Program-made: the position numbers and the translations under genes
Shown: positions 9,790-19,890 of the stretch, piece after piece
How positions within the stretch are numbered: the first letter of the stretch is position 1
How the letters are laid out: each line of letters begins with the position of its first letter
The notes under the pieces: generated by a model
The model's input: the letters and a program-made list of their open reading frames with translations, nothing else
What the model was told of the DNA's origin: nothing
Database searches by the model: none
NCBI GenBank assembly: GCA_036897485.1
Contig: JAYMTF010000862.1
Coordinates: 1 to 29,052, forward strand
Source of the DNA: Pelargonium nanum
Taxonomy: Eukaryota > Streptophyta > Magnoliopsida > Geraniales > Geraniaceae
Direction: 5' to 3'
DNA: 29,052 nt

Positions 9790-10320
9790 AGATAATGATG
9801 GTTTGAGTCAACCTTCCATTCTCATTGTGGATGGGAAAAATTATAATAGGTGGAGTGCTATGATGAAGGTGTTGTTCAACAACCACGAGTTGCTAGATGT
9901 CGTTAAGAATGGACTTGCAAGTTTTGCTACCAATGCAAATGAAGAACAAAGAAACACCCACCCACCGCGAGAGAAAAAGAAAGAAGGATAAGAAGGCGTT
10001 ATATTTCATTCATCAAAGAGTGAATGACGATTTCTTTGAGAAAATTGAGGCAGCAACTACAACAAAACAAGCTTGGGATAGCTTGATGGCAATATTCAAA
10101 GGAGCTGAAAAGGTTAAAAAAGTAAAACATCAAATCTTGAGGCGTCAATGTGAGCTTTTACAAATTGATGATGATGAGACTGTTAATGACTATATTAGTC
10201 GTGTTTTGGTTGTCACTAACAAAATCAAAACGTATTTTGAGAAATATTCAGAGTTGGCCAATGTTAAAAAGATCCTTCGTTCATTCACACCCAGGTTTGA
10301 GCATATCGTGATTTCGGTCA
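9790..10320 (+). pseudogene. Copia gag (UBN2-type) fragment, frameshifted
   Basis: Two overlapping frames together carry a Copia Gag. The first (to 9991) has the N-terminal motif DGKNYNRWSAMMKVLF. The second (from about 9960) continues with ALYFIHQRVNDDFFEKI, ATTTKQAWDSL, KVKHQILRRQCELLQ and ILRSFTPRFEHIV, the hallmarks of the UBN2/gag-polypeptide family. A frameshift sits between about 9955 and 9990 in an A/G-rich run, and no CCHC zinc knuckle is reached before the sequence leaves gag around 10320. Non-functional. Confidence 0.85.
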
Positions 10321-11285
10321 AGATCTTACCCTCATACATGAGGCGGTGTCCCGAAACCACCCCCGAGGTCATTGTTCTTTGGTGCGTTGTCTCGCCCGAG
10401 TCACATGTAGCCGAAAATCGTGGCTGGAGTCCTTCGGCCCCGTCTCCGGAGTGTCAGAACAATTCATACTCAATACCCTTAACATATTGCAAGACGATAA
10501 ACAACAATTTAAAAACAAGCACATCATTCACTAATATTTTATTTATGATAGTTAAGTAGTCAATCTAATTAACACATATACAAATCCTAAGAGAAGTGGG
10601 CAAACTATGACAAGCTACCAATAAATTGAAATTGAAATTAAACCATTAAATTCACAATACTATCTAGGGTTGGTCGCCCATATAACGAAATTCAACTGTT
10701 CACGTACATAAACGAAATCACAAAACATGAGTTAATCAAATTTGCCACACAACCAGAAAATATCAGAGTACAAATAGAAATGCCAATCCCCTCAAAACAT
10801 GCAGCCTTGAGCCTCCAATATTTTTAGTTCTTCATTTTCAAAATTTGAAAATAAAACAAGCTTGTTTGGGCGAAGGTAACATAAAAATGTCATGGCATTC
10901 CTTAACAACCCTTAACTCCGAAAGAGCTAGGCCCAAATCTGTCAAATGATGTCGCGGCGACAATAAGAATGTCGTTCCATTCTCAACAAAAAAAATTGTC
11001 ATTCCATTTCTGAGTTTACTTTTCCAGTTCGATTCTGAATTCAAACCTTTTCAATGCGCTTTTCCTACCTGAAACATCCATACATACCGAACGCATATCA
11101 CAAGGAGCCAAACTAAACTAAATGTATAAATTAAGTTCAAATAAGTCAAAAAACAAATTGATGAATTAAACCATCAAAACAAACTTTTCCCACCAAATCA
11201 AACCGAATTGAGTCCAAAGAAACATAATTTATAGTTTTATACCAAAACAGTTCTATAAAAAATAAGAGCTATCAGATACTTATAC
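10321..11285. other. Intergenic; GC-richer foreign-looking block then AT-rich
   Basis: Right after the gag break, about 10340-10460 is clearly richer in G and C than its surroundings (CGAGGTCATTG, CTCGCCCGAGTCAC, CCTTCGGCCCCGTCTCCGG). It looks like a piece of another repeat, but I cannot name it. From 10560 the DNA is AT-rich. The minus-strand frame at 10838-11044 has no recognised homology. Confidence 0.35.
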
Positions 11286-11385
11286 CTTTTTGTGTTAAGA
11301 ATTGTTGATTCGAATGGGAGATGATGCATTCGGAGGGAGCAACTTGCACGATTACATGTTGGAAAGAATGGCCAGCTGCTTCCAT
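11286..11385 (-). other. Small minus-strand open frame with donor-like end (uncertain)
   Basis: Starts with ATG at 11385 (MEAAGHSFQHVIVQV...) and is open to a possible splice donor AAAAG/GTATAAG at 11286. It may be an exon of a minus-strand transcript or chance. No homology recognised. Confidence 0.15.
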
Positions 11386-11607
11386 CTTAATACAGAAAAT
11401 CGTTACATACTGTCCTAATTAGAGCTAAGGCCTCCTCGTGCTCGTAAGAGAAGACCAGAACAAACAGCTTCTCTCTGCTCAGTGCTCATAAAATAAAAGC
11501 AAGCAGAAGCGCATGAATTGCCCAAGAAATTCTTTTAGAGTATAATTGAATCTCAACATGAAGTTACAGTATCTTACCTGACTTGTCTTGATTATTGGAA
11601 TACGATT

Positions 11608-11867
11608 CTAAACAGCCCTGTTTTGAACAATGGGCTGAAACCTCTCCCTCCTGCTACTACAACTTAGTGCATTTTTATCCTCAGTGCTGTGACTAGAATG
11701 GCCTGTGGTCAGATCCAATGTGGTGTCATTCTGATTACCAGAAGCACTATTATCTAAACAATTTCACTGCTGCTCCTAATTCATTATTTAAACAATTGTC
11801 AAGCAGGCAAAAAAGAAGTTTCAGTAATTACTACCTTTCCTAGAATTTTTGTCCCCTGTATCTGTAC
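11608..11867 (-). other. Possible two-exon coding remnant (C-terminus of unknown protein)
   Basis: Minus-strand segments 11867-11835 (33 nt) and 11753-11608 are bordered by AG and GT dinucleotides and join in frame to give TDTGDKNSRK then DNSASGNQNDTTLDL, ending ERFQPIVQNRAV and a TAG stop. The composition (Ser/Asn/Thr-rich, then basic) resembles a plant protein tail. No upstream exons were found, and the protein family is not recognised. It could be an alternative 3' exon of the neighbouring PIRL gene, a captured gene fragment, or chance. Confidence 0.25.
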
Positions 11868-12407
11868 CTTATAAAAATTCCAAAGTAAGCTTTTCAACAG
11901 GGTTGCTCAAAACAAAATGAAGTGACTATAAGAAGTGTAGAAGATTCAGAAAAGTAGCAATAAACAATGTATATACATTTTCCTATGTACTATTAGAAGT
12001 GCGGAAGATTCAGAAAATTAGCTGGAAGGAGATTTACGCTATGAACAATTAATAGCACTGGAAGTAGCAATAATGAAGATCATTGCTGCCAATTTCTAAA
12101 ACCACGTTTATTTCATGTCAAACGTTATACATTTTCCATTCTGCCTGCAGCAAGAAAGAAATATCTACGGGTTACAAAGAGAAATAAAGCAGTAGACTCA
12201 TCTACCTACTTATTGTCTTGCAAAACCAACAATATCAAGCACACTAGGAAAAAAATTCTTTAAGGCTTCAATAACAAAAATGGAAAGTGTAGGGCAGGAG
12301 ATTTGGGACCACATACAGAACTGTAGAGCATGCCACTTTCAATCTTCATCTGATGCGCATGCCATGACAACAAAAGGCAGAGATGTGGAAACAATCAATG
12401 GCCTTAA
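11868..12407 (-). other. PIRL gene 3' flank and probable 3' UTR
   Basis: Sequence after the PIRL stop codon at 12408. A near-duplicate of about 30 bp is present (GAAGTGTAGAAGATTCAGAAAA near 11935 and GAAGTGCGGAAGATTCAGAAAA near 11997). Otherwise nothing beyond likely 3' UTR. Confidence 0.4.
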
Positions 12408-15240
12408 TTACAGCTGCTGATCAAGATAGTGGTCTCTAGGAGTATTGGCAGCAGTCCCCAAATATCCAGAGACACCTGAAGCAACAGTACTCAACCAAGA
12501 GGTGCTGCGTGTCAACCATCCAGTCTGTGGCTCTTCCTCTCCCTCCACCGTTCTGCTCTTCAGTTCTTCCTCCAACAGTATGTCAAGCCACCTTTTAGCC
12601 ATATAAACCTTGACAGCTTCAACCCCAAACTTCACAATTTCTGGTGGGGGCATTTCAAGAGGATTGTGCTCCAAATTGAGTTTCACCAATTTGTCAAGTC
12701 TACCAAACGTATCAGGAAGAGCACGAATCTGATTGTTACTCAGATCAAGTTCTCTAAGGTTAACTAAATCACCAATTGAGTCGGGAAGTTCCTCCAAGTC
12801 ACTGAAATTACTACTCAAATTGAGAGTCTCAAGATTCGTTAATCTCCCAATTGCAATCGGAACAACACGCAGCTCATTGAAGCGAGCATCCAGATGGCGC
12901 AAAGACCTCATTTCACCAATAGAAGAGGGAAGTGAACGAATTTTGTTCAACTGGACAACAAGCTTCTCCAGATTTACTAATCCATAACCAATGTTTGTTG
13001 GCAAGTATGCAAGTTTGTTGAAGCTCGCATCCAACTCCACCAATGACCTGAATAGTTTCAATCAGAACTCAATACTATGGAATATGAATTCTCAAAAGAA
13101 GACATTGATTCTATCATTAATTACAATTACCTGCACTGACAGATAGGGTCAGGTAGAGTAGTTAGCTTGTTTCCAGAGACATTGAGGATCTTCAAGTTTT
13201 CAAGCAACCCAATTGAGTCTGGCAGAGACTCCAAAAGATTTGAAGAAACATTAAGTTCCACAAGATTTCCTAATCCAGCAATGGAGTCAGGTAGAACCTG
13301 TTTCCTCAAAAAAAAAAAAGGCAATTCAGATGTCAGTTACAAAACATGAAGAAAGTAGAAACTAAGCTGGTTTGAATGATACAAATATATGGATAACTGA
13401 ATCAACATTATGATTAAATGTCTACTTGAATAAATAAGTTCAGTTTGGGATTATTAATCAATAATCTATACACTAGGTCAAAACAACTGCCTAATTAATC
13501 ATTTTTTCTGATTTCAGTGTTTAACTGATTATTATTTTTAAATAATAACAGGCACGAAGACACCTGATCAATTGATAATAATATATATCTAAGAAAAAAG
13601 TGTAGCACTAAATTTTTTATGTTGTAAATACTTGGCCTGAAGCATGTAATCATTAGAAAGATGATTCTTATATCCCAAGTTACAAACTCTACATCATGAA
13701 CTTGGATACAGGCATACAGCTCAAGGCACTAGAATATGGATCCATATAAAAAAAATTATAATACAAATATTTAGCTTACAAAAGAGAAGGACCTTATAAG
13801 TTAAATATTACCGATCAACAGATTCAAGGAAGTGTATACTTTAGGCATGGGAAAATAAATGCGAAAAAAGAACCAAATTCCTCCATTCACATAAAAAAAA
13901 AAGCCAATCTAGGTGGTGGACTTAGAAACTGCACACATATAGAATCTTAACGAAAACAAAATAGTACAAGTGGACAGTGAATTTTGGAATCATAATTAAG
14001 AAAAGCTCTTCTCATCAGAAAAGCCACATCAATTTCCTACCCAAGATAAGGGTCAGAGATTGCTGGTAAAACATATACAAATGATTAACCCACAAAACAA
14101 TGCAGTTTACCTTGCCAATCAAATAAATGAATAATGCAATTGGCTGTTACAGTATTTATGTGATGCTCAACTAGCAGTTTCGGGTAGAAGAATAGCTGAA
14201 ATTGCACATGTTCAAATTAGCAAGTATTACACCATCTCTACACATTCTCAATTCCTGGTTTTCATCCACCCATCTCAGAATTGTTATATTCTATGAAAAA
14301 ACTATCTGAACAATTTCAATTTTAAACCTAGAATATCTTCCCTAATTTTTAAGGAAGATTTCCATACTACAGTTGCACAAATTTCTAAACCTAAACAAAT
14401 CACCATAAATGAATGCCAAGCAATGTAACAATTCTAATAAATACCAAAGTATCAGCTCACCTCAAGCTGGTTGTTTGACACATTGAGCAGAACCACGCCG
14501 TTCATTTTCCCAAACGCCTCCGGCAAAAACCGCAATTTCCTTCCGGAGAGGTCCACCTGCTCCATCCCCTTCTCGGTTGTCTCCTGCAGCACCTCCTCCA
14601 CCTTCTCGTTCACCTCATCATTCACCGGCACGTCCTCCCATTGATCCGATGCCGCCTCCGACGCCTCGGCCGACTCGTAAATCCTCTCCAGCCGCTTCTC
14701 CGCGTCCATCAACAGCTTCGCGTACCCCTCGTGCATCTCGTCCAACTGCACAACAGCTCTATACTGCGCCATCTCTTTCTGAGCAGCTTTCCTGCACTCG
14801 TTCTCCTTCTCGGCTAAGTGTGCCCTAAACTGTAAGCGGTCAACGTCCGGCGGGCGCGGGGACAGCACAATCTCCTCGAGCTTCTTGGAGAGATCAGCTT
14901 CGATTTCAGCGATCCTGGCCTTGGCGATGTCGACGGACTCGTGGTCGGGGCGGGGGCCGAGGGTTCGGAGGATGGATCGGGTCTGGGAGACGTCGGAAAT
15001 GGCGCGGGTCATGGAGGAGATGACCTTGGGACGAGCCAGGTAGGGCATCTGTTCCTCGATTTCGATGGTGACGGAGGGGCATGAAGAGGAAGAGGACGGG
15101 TCGGCCGTGCCCGGAGGTCGTGGGGGCGGTTGTTCGATGTCGATTTCAGAGGTGTCGCCGTCGGTGTGTTTGGGGCCGATGGATGGGAGACGGTTGAGAA
15201 CGTAGGAAAGGATCGGGAAGCTTTTGGGATTAGGTTCCAT
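12408..15240 (-). CDS. Plant intracellular Ras-group-related LRR protein, PIRL1/PIRL9 type
   Basis: Three coding exons on the minus strand: 15240-14461, 13297-13131 and 13047-12408, joined at GT..AG borders (phase 0, then phase 2), 528 aa. PIRLs are cytoplasmic/nuclear LRR proteins related to animal Ras-binding LRR proteins; Arabidopsis members act in pollen and gametophyte development. The N-terminus [20 protein letters not shown] and the block [20 protein letters not shown] are typical of the PIRL1/PIRL9 group. Residues about 95-215 are Glu/Lys/Arg-rich and likely coiled coil. About nine or ten 23-residue LRRs run from near residue 232 to 440 ([21 protein letters not shown] form). The C-terminal signature [14 protein letters not shown] is the PIRL GVYW-type motif. 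Exons 2 and 3 split the LRR array. The start is the first ATG of the conserved N-terminus. Family is secure; the PIRL1 versus PIRL9 assignment is not. Confidence 0.93.
13048..13130 (-). other. PIRL intron 2 (short)
   Basis: An 83-bp intron, donor GCAG/GTAATT at 13130-13129 and acceptor ATTCAG/GTC at 13048. It breaks an Arg codon after DPICQC; the frame continues as [10 protein letters not shown]. Confidence 0.85.
13298..14460 (-). other. PIRL intron 1
   Basis: A 1163-bp intron, donor CTTGAG/GTGAGC at 14460 and acceptor GAAACAG/GTT at 13298, phase 0, AT-rich, with a long pyrimidine tract before the acceptor. No embedded transposon ends were recognised. Confidence 0.85.
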
Positions 15241-15477
15241 TGCGAGATGAGATCAGGGTTTGGGTCAAAATTCAAAATTGGTGGAATCTGGTAGAGTGAA
15301 GAAGCTGGAAGCTGGAAGTTGGAGACGATGTGTGATCGGAGTGGAATAGTGGATAGCGATGATGTACTGTTCGTGAGAATGAATTTTTTTTCTTATTATT
15401 CTCTAGGCTTGGGGTCACGCCACTGTGAGTAAACCATAGTGTTTCTCTTTATTTAACATAAGGGGTAAAAAAAAATC
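15241..15477 (-). promoter_or_regulatory. PIRL 5' leader and proximal promoter
   Basis: Short region between the PIRL start codon and the LINE duplication at 15478. It should hold the 5' UTR and core promoter. The LINE remnant begins about 237 bp upstream of the start codon, so distal promoter elements, if any, are LINE-derived or displaced. Confidence 0.4.
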
Positions 15478-15559
15478 GCTAGGCAAGGATAAAATTTTTT
15501 TTTTTAAGGAATTTAAAAAGCTTATATTAATTCAAAAATGTGATCAACACAAGTTTTGA

Positions 15560-16160
15560 CGAGTACGTCGTACGTAATGTCCGGACCCAATCGACAATCC
15601 TATGCATATATAGATGATCTAGCTAGTAAGTGAGCAACCCTAAAGGCCTCACATCCAACGAAAGCAAAAACAACGAAATAAAATCTAGCTAAATAAGACA
15701 TAATGTCATAATAAACCAGATCAAAGGCACCGGGAAACTCCTCCTCTCCGATCTTCATTGCTTCAATTACCATCTGTGTGTAGCTCGAAAAAAACCATAT
15801 CCCACCCTCGCAACGCTATCCACGAAAAGTGTCTCTCGTATATCAGATATTATAACTAGACCTAAGGCACTAGAAAACCCCTCCCCTCCGGCCTTCAACA
15901 CACGAATCACTTTTGCAGCATTGGATTTAGCAGTCACCTTTTTCTAAACCGTTTCGAGCAGTCCAAGATAAGACTTCACAGATCGTTAGGACTTCTTTCA
16001 ACTCCGGGTCCCAACCGCCCACCGCCGCAAACTGCACCCGACCAGTATCGAAGAACCCAACCACCCCTTGATCTATCCTCAGCAGCGAACTCAGCTCCAT
16101 CTGTGCTGAGCTTGAAATACGACATCTCTTCCTCCAAAGCCATCGACTCAAGAGTACGTG
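15560..16160 (-). pseudogene. RNase H-like (RVT_3-type) domain relic of the LINE
   Basis: The minus strand shows scattered pieces of a plant LINE-type RNase H domain: GGWDPELKEVLTICEVLSWT with ARNGLEKGDC at about 15930-16010, then, in shifted frames, a GEGFSSALGLV-like piece and finally FVGCEAFRVAHLLARSS, matching the common AHALAR motif near the end of RVT_3 domains. Several frameshifts and stops separate them. The longest open piece is 15927-16151. Recognition is by motif only; not functional. Confidence 0.55.
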
Positions 16161-16357
16161 TTGCTGCCTCAGACTATGGAATGAACAAATTCATAAAAAC
16201 GTTGCCGCTATGCAAGACTCGAAGCCGCAAAAACCAAAAGCAAGAATCATAAAAATCCTAACAAACCCTAATACTTGCCGTCAAGACAAGACTTACATCT
16301 GTGAGAAAACAACTTTTTTTATATACTAATGCCGGCTACGCACTCCCTGGCAAATCC

Positions 16358-17079
16358 TTAGAGGGTGTTTGGATTAGCTTCTCAAAAATAGCTGATAAGA
16401 AGGTAGAGCTTATAAGCATTAGTGTGCTTCGACTCTTTTTAACAATAAGTTGTTACATGTTTGGTAAGAAAGTGTTGATAAGTATCTGAACTGTTTGGTA
16501 AAAAGTGTTGATAAGCAGTTTGTAATGTCAAACCGACTATAAACAACATTAATAATATTTTTTTAGTGATTTTTTTATCTAAATAATCACATTGTTTGTG
16601 ACAAATTCATGAAAAATATTTAAAAAATGATCAAAATTGAAAATGAAAATACAAAGTTATGATTTTTTTTCCATATTTGTCTATTTTTTTACTACTTTTA
16701 TTAAGAATGCATAATTGAAAATCTAGAATTTTGACATTTTGTATATAAATAATTAATATATTTTTTTTAAGAAACAATCATATTTTTAATAAAAAATAAT
16801 ACGAAATTGACATAAAAATCACTCAATTCGGATATCAAATAACAAAATTATGAATTTTTCTCTATTTTTATCACATAAAACTATAAGGGCATACATGATT
16901 TTTTAATGGTCAAACTGACTCTTTTTTGTGTGGTAGCCCCAGCTTATTTTTTATGGCTCATATGCATGAGCTTATAAACACCTTTTCAATTTACCAAACA
17001 GGTAAGTCGACAAAAAGAGTCGTTTTAATGCCTATAAACTCGTTTGACTAGCTTATAAGCTTAAACAAACACCCTCTTA
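16358..17079. mobile_element. Harbinger/Tourist-type MITE with TTA TSD
   Basis: A 716-bp element (16361-17076) with perfect 11-bp terminal inverted repeats GAGGGTGTTTG / CAAACACCCTC and 3-bp duplications TTA at 16358-16360 and 17077-17079. Similarity between the ends goes on imperfectly for over 100 bp (for example CGACTCTTTTT and TGTTTGGTAA on both arms). The TTA duplication and G-rich GGTGTTTG end are typical of PIF/Harbinger-derived Tourist MITEs. There is no transposase, so it is non-autonomous. It sits inside the LINE remnant. Confidence 0.85.
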
Positions 17080-17117
17080 GATAATTAAAATTGAAGCTGC
17101 GGCTACGCAAGGATAAA

Positions 17118-18053
17118 TATAATGTTATTAATAAAATGAGGGAGCTCAAAGTGGACAATGAGTGAAAGGCCCAAGGCCTAAATAGAAAAAAGTTACAAGC
17201 TCGTGATACATGAGAGTGTACTTTAAGTGACTGCGTTGGCCTAACTTTCTTGTGGGCAGTGGCGGAGCCGGCATGAGAGTATAGGATAGGCAAAAAAATT
17301 TGATTTATCGATCTTAAATCTAGTTAGATTTTTCGTGTTATTCTATTTGGTAATAGCAGTTTTAGGCAAATTTTTTGCGTAATTCGAGACAATTTTTTTA
17401 ATAAAAAGTCTTTAAAGCGTACTCAATGTTTGTCGGTTGCATTCAATATTTTTTTTAAGTTATGAACATAACTTTTAAATACAACTGAGTTAAAACTCGA
17501 CACTTTTAATTTTTGTTTTACAAGAAACTTGATCCAAAGTACAATAAAACAAATAAAATTTGTATAATTAATACTAAACTGAATTTATTGTCCACTTTTA
17601 TGTTGTTTTTTTTATTGAAACTAATCTAAATTTTAATAAATTAATGATTTCGACTCAAATTAAATCGAATTTAAATGGTTGATTTAAATCAAACTAAACT
17701 CAAATTAGATTAATCAGTATTGTATTATGACTGGACCAAACCAAACTTCTTTCAGACAAATAAAATGATTTGTCCTAATCAGAAAATCTATTTGGCCCAA
17801 TTCAGAGAAATAAAAATAATTTTGGCAAAATTGCATTCAGTATAATCCTAATGAATTTTTAGACCATTTTCTTCATTTTACACCATATTTTTTCAAATAA
17901 TTTTTTCAATATATGTACAAATTCGTTGTTAAATGGTCAATTATTTCATACCATATAATTCTTCAGATTAACATACAATCTCTTGAATTAAACCTATAAA
18001 TAAAAATCCAACACTTCCCACTAGTTCCATTTTTTACAAAAGTTGTGCCAAAC
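17118..18053. other. AT-rich intergenic; possible TE end near 17257
   Basis: CAGTGGCGGAGCCGGCA at 17257-17273 looks like the recurrent GTGGCGGAGCC sequence found at the ends of several plant repeats, but I could not find a matching partner end. The rest is AT-rich with no gene seen. Confidence 0.3.
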
Positions 18054-18245
18054 AAACAGTAAATCTTACCAAGACATGTTAAACCAAATGGTTAAAACAC
18101 TTTGAATTCCCTCTGAGATCTCAAGTTCGAGTCTCCTTGTCGGCGGTATGGGGTGGGGTTTATGGTGACGTTTCCTTCGGAGAGTGAGAAACATTGTTAC
18201 TTCTAGTATGATGTCCCGTAGTTGATAAAAAAAACAGTAAATCTT
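18054..18245 (+). mobile_element. tRNA-derived SINE of a second family, with TSDs
   Basis: Perfect 14-bp duplications AAACAGTAAATCTT at 18054-18067 and 18232-18245 flank a 164-bp body (18068-18231) that ends in an A-rich tail. A B box, AGTTCGAGTC (18124-18133), is one base from the tRNA consensus, and an A-box-like TTAAACCAAATGG precedes it by about 50 bp. The body (GGCGGTATGGGGTGGGG) differs from the SINEs at 5660 and 9475, so this is a separate family. Confidence 0.85.
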
Positions 18246-19840
18246 TATTTTACATATGAGCTGAATGATTGTCTAGTTGTTAAGGCCCATTCTCACCATT
18301 TCTATTTCCTTTTTTACTCTCCTTAATTTCCTCAAAGACATGTTTTGCATTTCTACTGCCATTAGCCATTTTTTTAGGGTTTGAGAAATTTGAAGAGAGG
18401 TAAATACAGTAGCTAGTGGTCTAATCCATGGAGTACATCTGTACCCCTGACCATTAGGCCTTTCAGTCACAAAAAATTTAAAAATCCCAACTAAACCCAC
18501 CAACAAGTGGTTTGGTAAGTGTATTCATTATGATTCAGAATTTGAAAAAAAAAAATGGTTGCTGGTTGTCATTGCTGTGCACTTGTGCAGTGGAAAGGTG
18601 TCTCCTTTTACAATAATATTTACAGATAGCTTTGCAGTATACACTATTGACTTTTGTAGCTGACAATTAAGCTGAAGCTATAGCAGTACTGTAACTTCTC
18701 ATTTTTCTTTTGTTTTTACTACTAATTTGTAGTTGGGTACTTGAGCACATTTGAAAACAGAAAGATGTAATTTTAGCAGTTGACAGATTGGTCTTTGTTA
18801 TGTGAAATCATTCAAAGGCCATGCCTATTTCATCTTCTTGCTCTCAACACTCAATTGCTATATATCAGTCTGGTTATATATATTGGTAGCTATGGAGCAA
18901 TCTTTCTTCTTTCTTTCTGTTCTTGAAACAACAAGAACCAGCTGCATCCATAGACCCACACATGACAATGAGGTGGCAGAAGATAGGGTCGGGTTTTCGG
19001 GATAATTTCAGGTTGATATTTCGGTTTTTAAGGCATAAAACACATTATTTGTTCTGTGGATATACCCGACCCGAAACGGGTTGGCCAGTTTCGGGTACCC
19101 TTTTGCCAGCTCTACATGACATGGTGTTTGATAGAGGTGTGTGTGTGGGTCTTGGTGTGTTGATTTCATTGATGCTTGCAGAGCCAGCCCATGAGGTGCA
19201 CCAACTGGTCATGTCTCATGACTCATGACCCATTACATTAGTTGTGTTGTTTTTTGTTTTTGTGTGGTCACAAGGCTAAAAGTTGTTGGTTTTGGTTGAA
19301 AGCGTTTCTTGGGTTGGCATTGTGGCACCAAATAAATAGGCATCCAATTCCACTGGGTGTCTTGTTTGTGACCACATACACATGAAAACAAGTTTGCTTA
19401 ACCCAACCTTTCTTTGTAGAAGTAAATGTAATGTATAGGCAATGAATGAATTTGGGCAAAGTCTTGGTCTTTATTTGAACTACTTGTCTAAGCTTTCTTT
19501 ATTGCCAAACAAAAACAAAACCCAAAAGCAACCCTTCAATATATATGTATATTTATTTGCCATTCATATTCTTATTCTTATCCCCATACAATACACTACT
19601 GATTAATGCTTAATTTGAGTGGCGCAATTGGGTTTATCATCCCATCTTTTCTTGGTCTATCTTCTCAATCACTCAACACAAACTCAAAATTAACAAAAAA
19701 ATTGGTAATGGGAAGTGAATGGTAGAGTGGAGTAGGTAATTAGGTGCAGTTGATAAATGGGATTCATTGGGTATCCAAGAAAAACATTTGTAATTTGAAT
19801 TATCAAATTATCAAATAATAATATTATAAATGAGAAAAAA
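18246..19840. other. Intergenic; no supported gene
   Basis: Open frames here have no recognised homology. An imperfect fold-back of about 45 bp lies at 18418-18463. Around 18980-19110, strings such as CGGGTTTTCGGG, CCCGACCCGAAACGGG and TTTCGGGTACCC look like a decayed repeat family, not a gene. Confidence 0.35.
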
Positions 19841-19890
19841 ACTCTCAGCCATGATTTATTGGCTGAGAGTCTCAGCTAATAAATCATGGC
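19841..19890. repeat. Overlapping palindromes at head of tandem array
   Basis: A 43-bp palindrome (19848-19890) has 21-bp arms with one mismatch around a single central base. Its left half overlaps a second, perfect fold-back: ACTCTCAGCC (19841-19850) and GGCTGAGAGT (19861-19870) with a 10-nt loop. The two hairpins cannot form at once. Confidence 0.9.

Larger units (their letters stand above)
9453..10320 (+). mobile_element. Truncated Copia LTR retrotransposon
   Basis: Remnant of a Ty1/Copia-type element. The primer-binding site TGGTATCAGAGCC (9776-9788) matches the 3' end of plant initiator Met tRNA and follows an LTR end of the form ...CTACA (9774). The LTR start is uncertain; TGTTAG at 9453 is the best candidate, TGTTAG at 9368 an alternative. 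If 9453 is right, the LTR minus its SINE insert is about 173 bp. Gag coding sequence follows, then all similarity stops near 10320: no protease, integrase, reverse transcriptase or second LTR is present. The element is dead and strongly 3'-truncated. Confidence 0.8.
15478..17117 (-). mobile_element. 5'-truncated LINE (non-LTR retrotransposon) with TSDs
   Basis: Near-identical direct repeats GCTAGGCAAGGATAAA (15478-15493) and GCTACGCAAGGATAAA (17102-17117), one mismatch in 16, enclose a block whose minus strand ends in a poly(A) run (T-run at about 15496-15505) beside the left repeat. That is the layout left by target-primed reverse transcription. The block carries a decayed RNase H-like coding relic in the same orientation, as expected for the 3' end of a plant L1-type element. 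A MITE at 16361-17076 lies inside; without it the LINE piece is about 900 bp. Confidence 0.65.

Noticed and set aside
14577..15275. Other-frame open reading frames over PIRL exon 1 (14577-14828 plus, 15009-15275 minus)
   Set aside because: Low-complexity Pro/Ser/Arg shadows of the PIRL exon, which has strong family motifs in its own frame.
18802..19228. 67- and 101-aa plus-strand open frames
   Set aside because: They overlap CGGGTT-rich repeat-like DNA, have no conserved motif, and change character across it.
19262..19377. 11-bp inverted repeat TGTGGTCACAA / TTGTGACCACA considered as a microRNA precursor
   Set aside because: Arms are 94 bp apart and pairing does not extend; about one such match is expected by chance in 29 kb.
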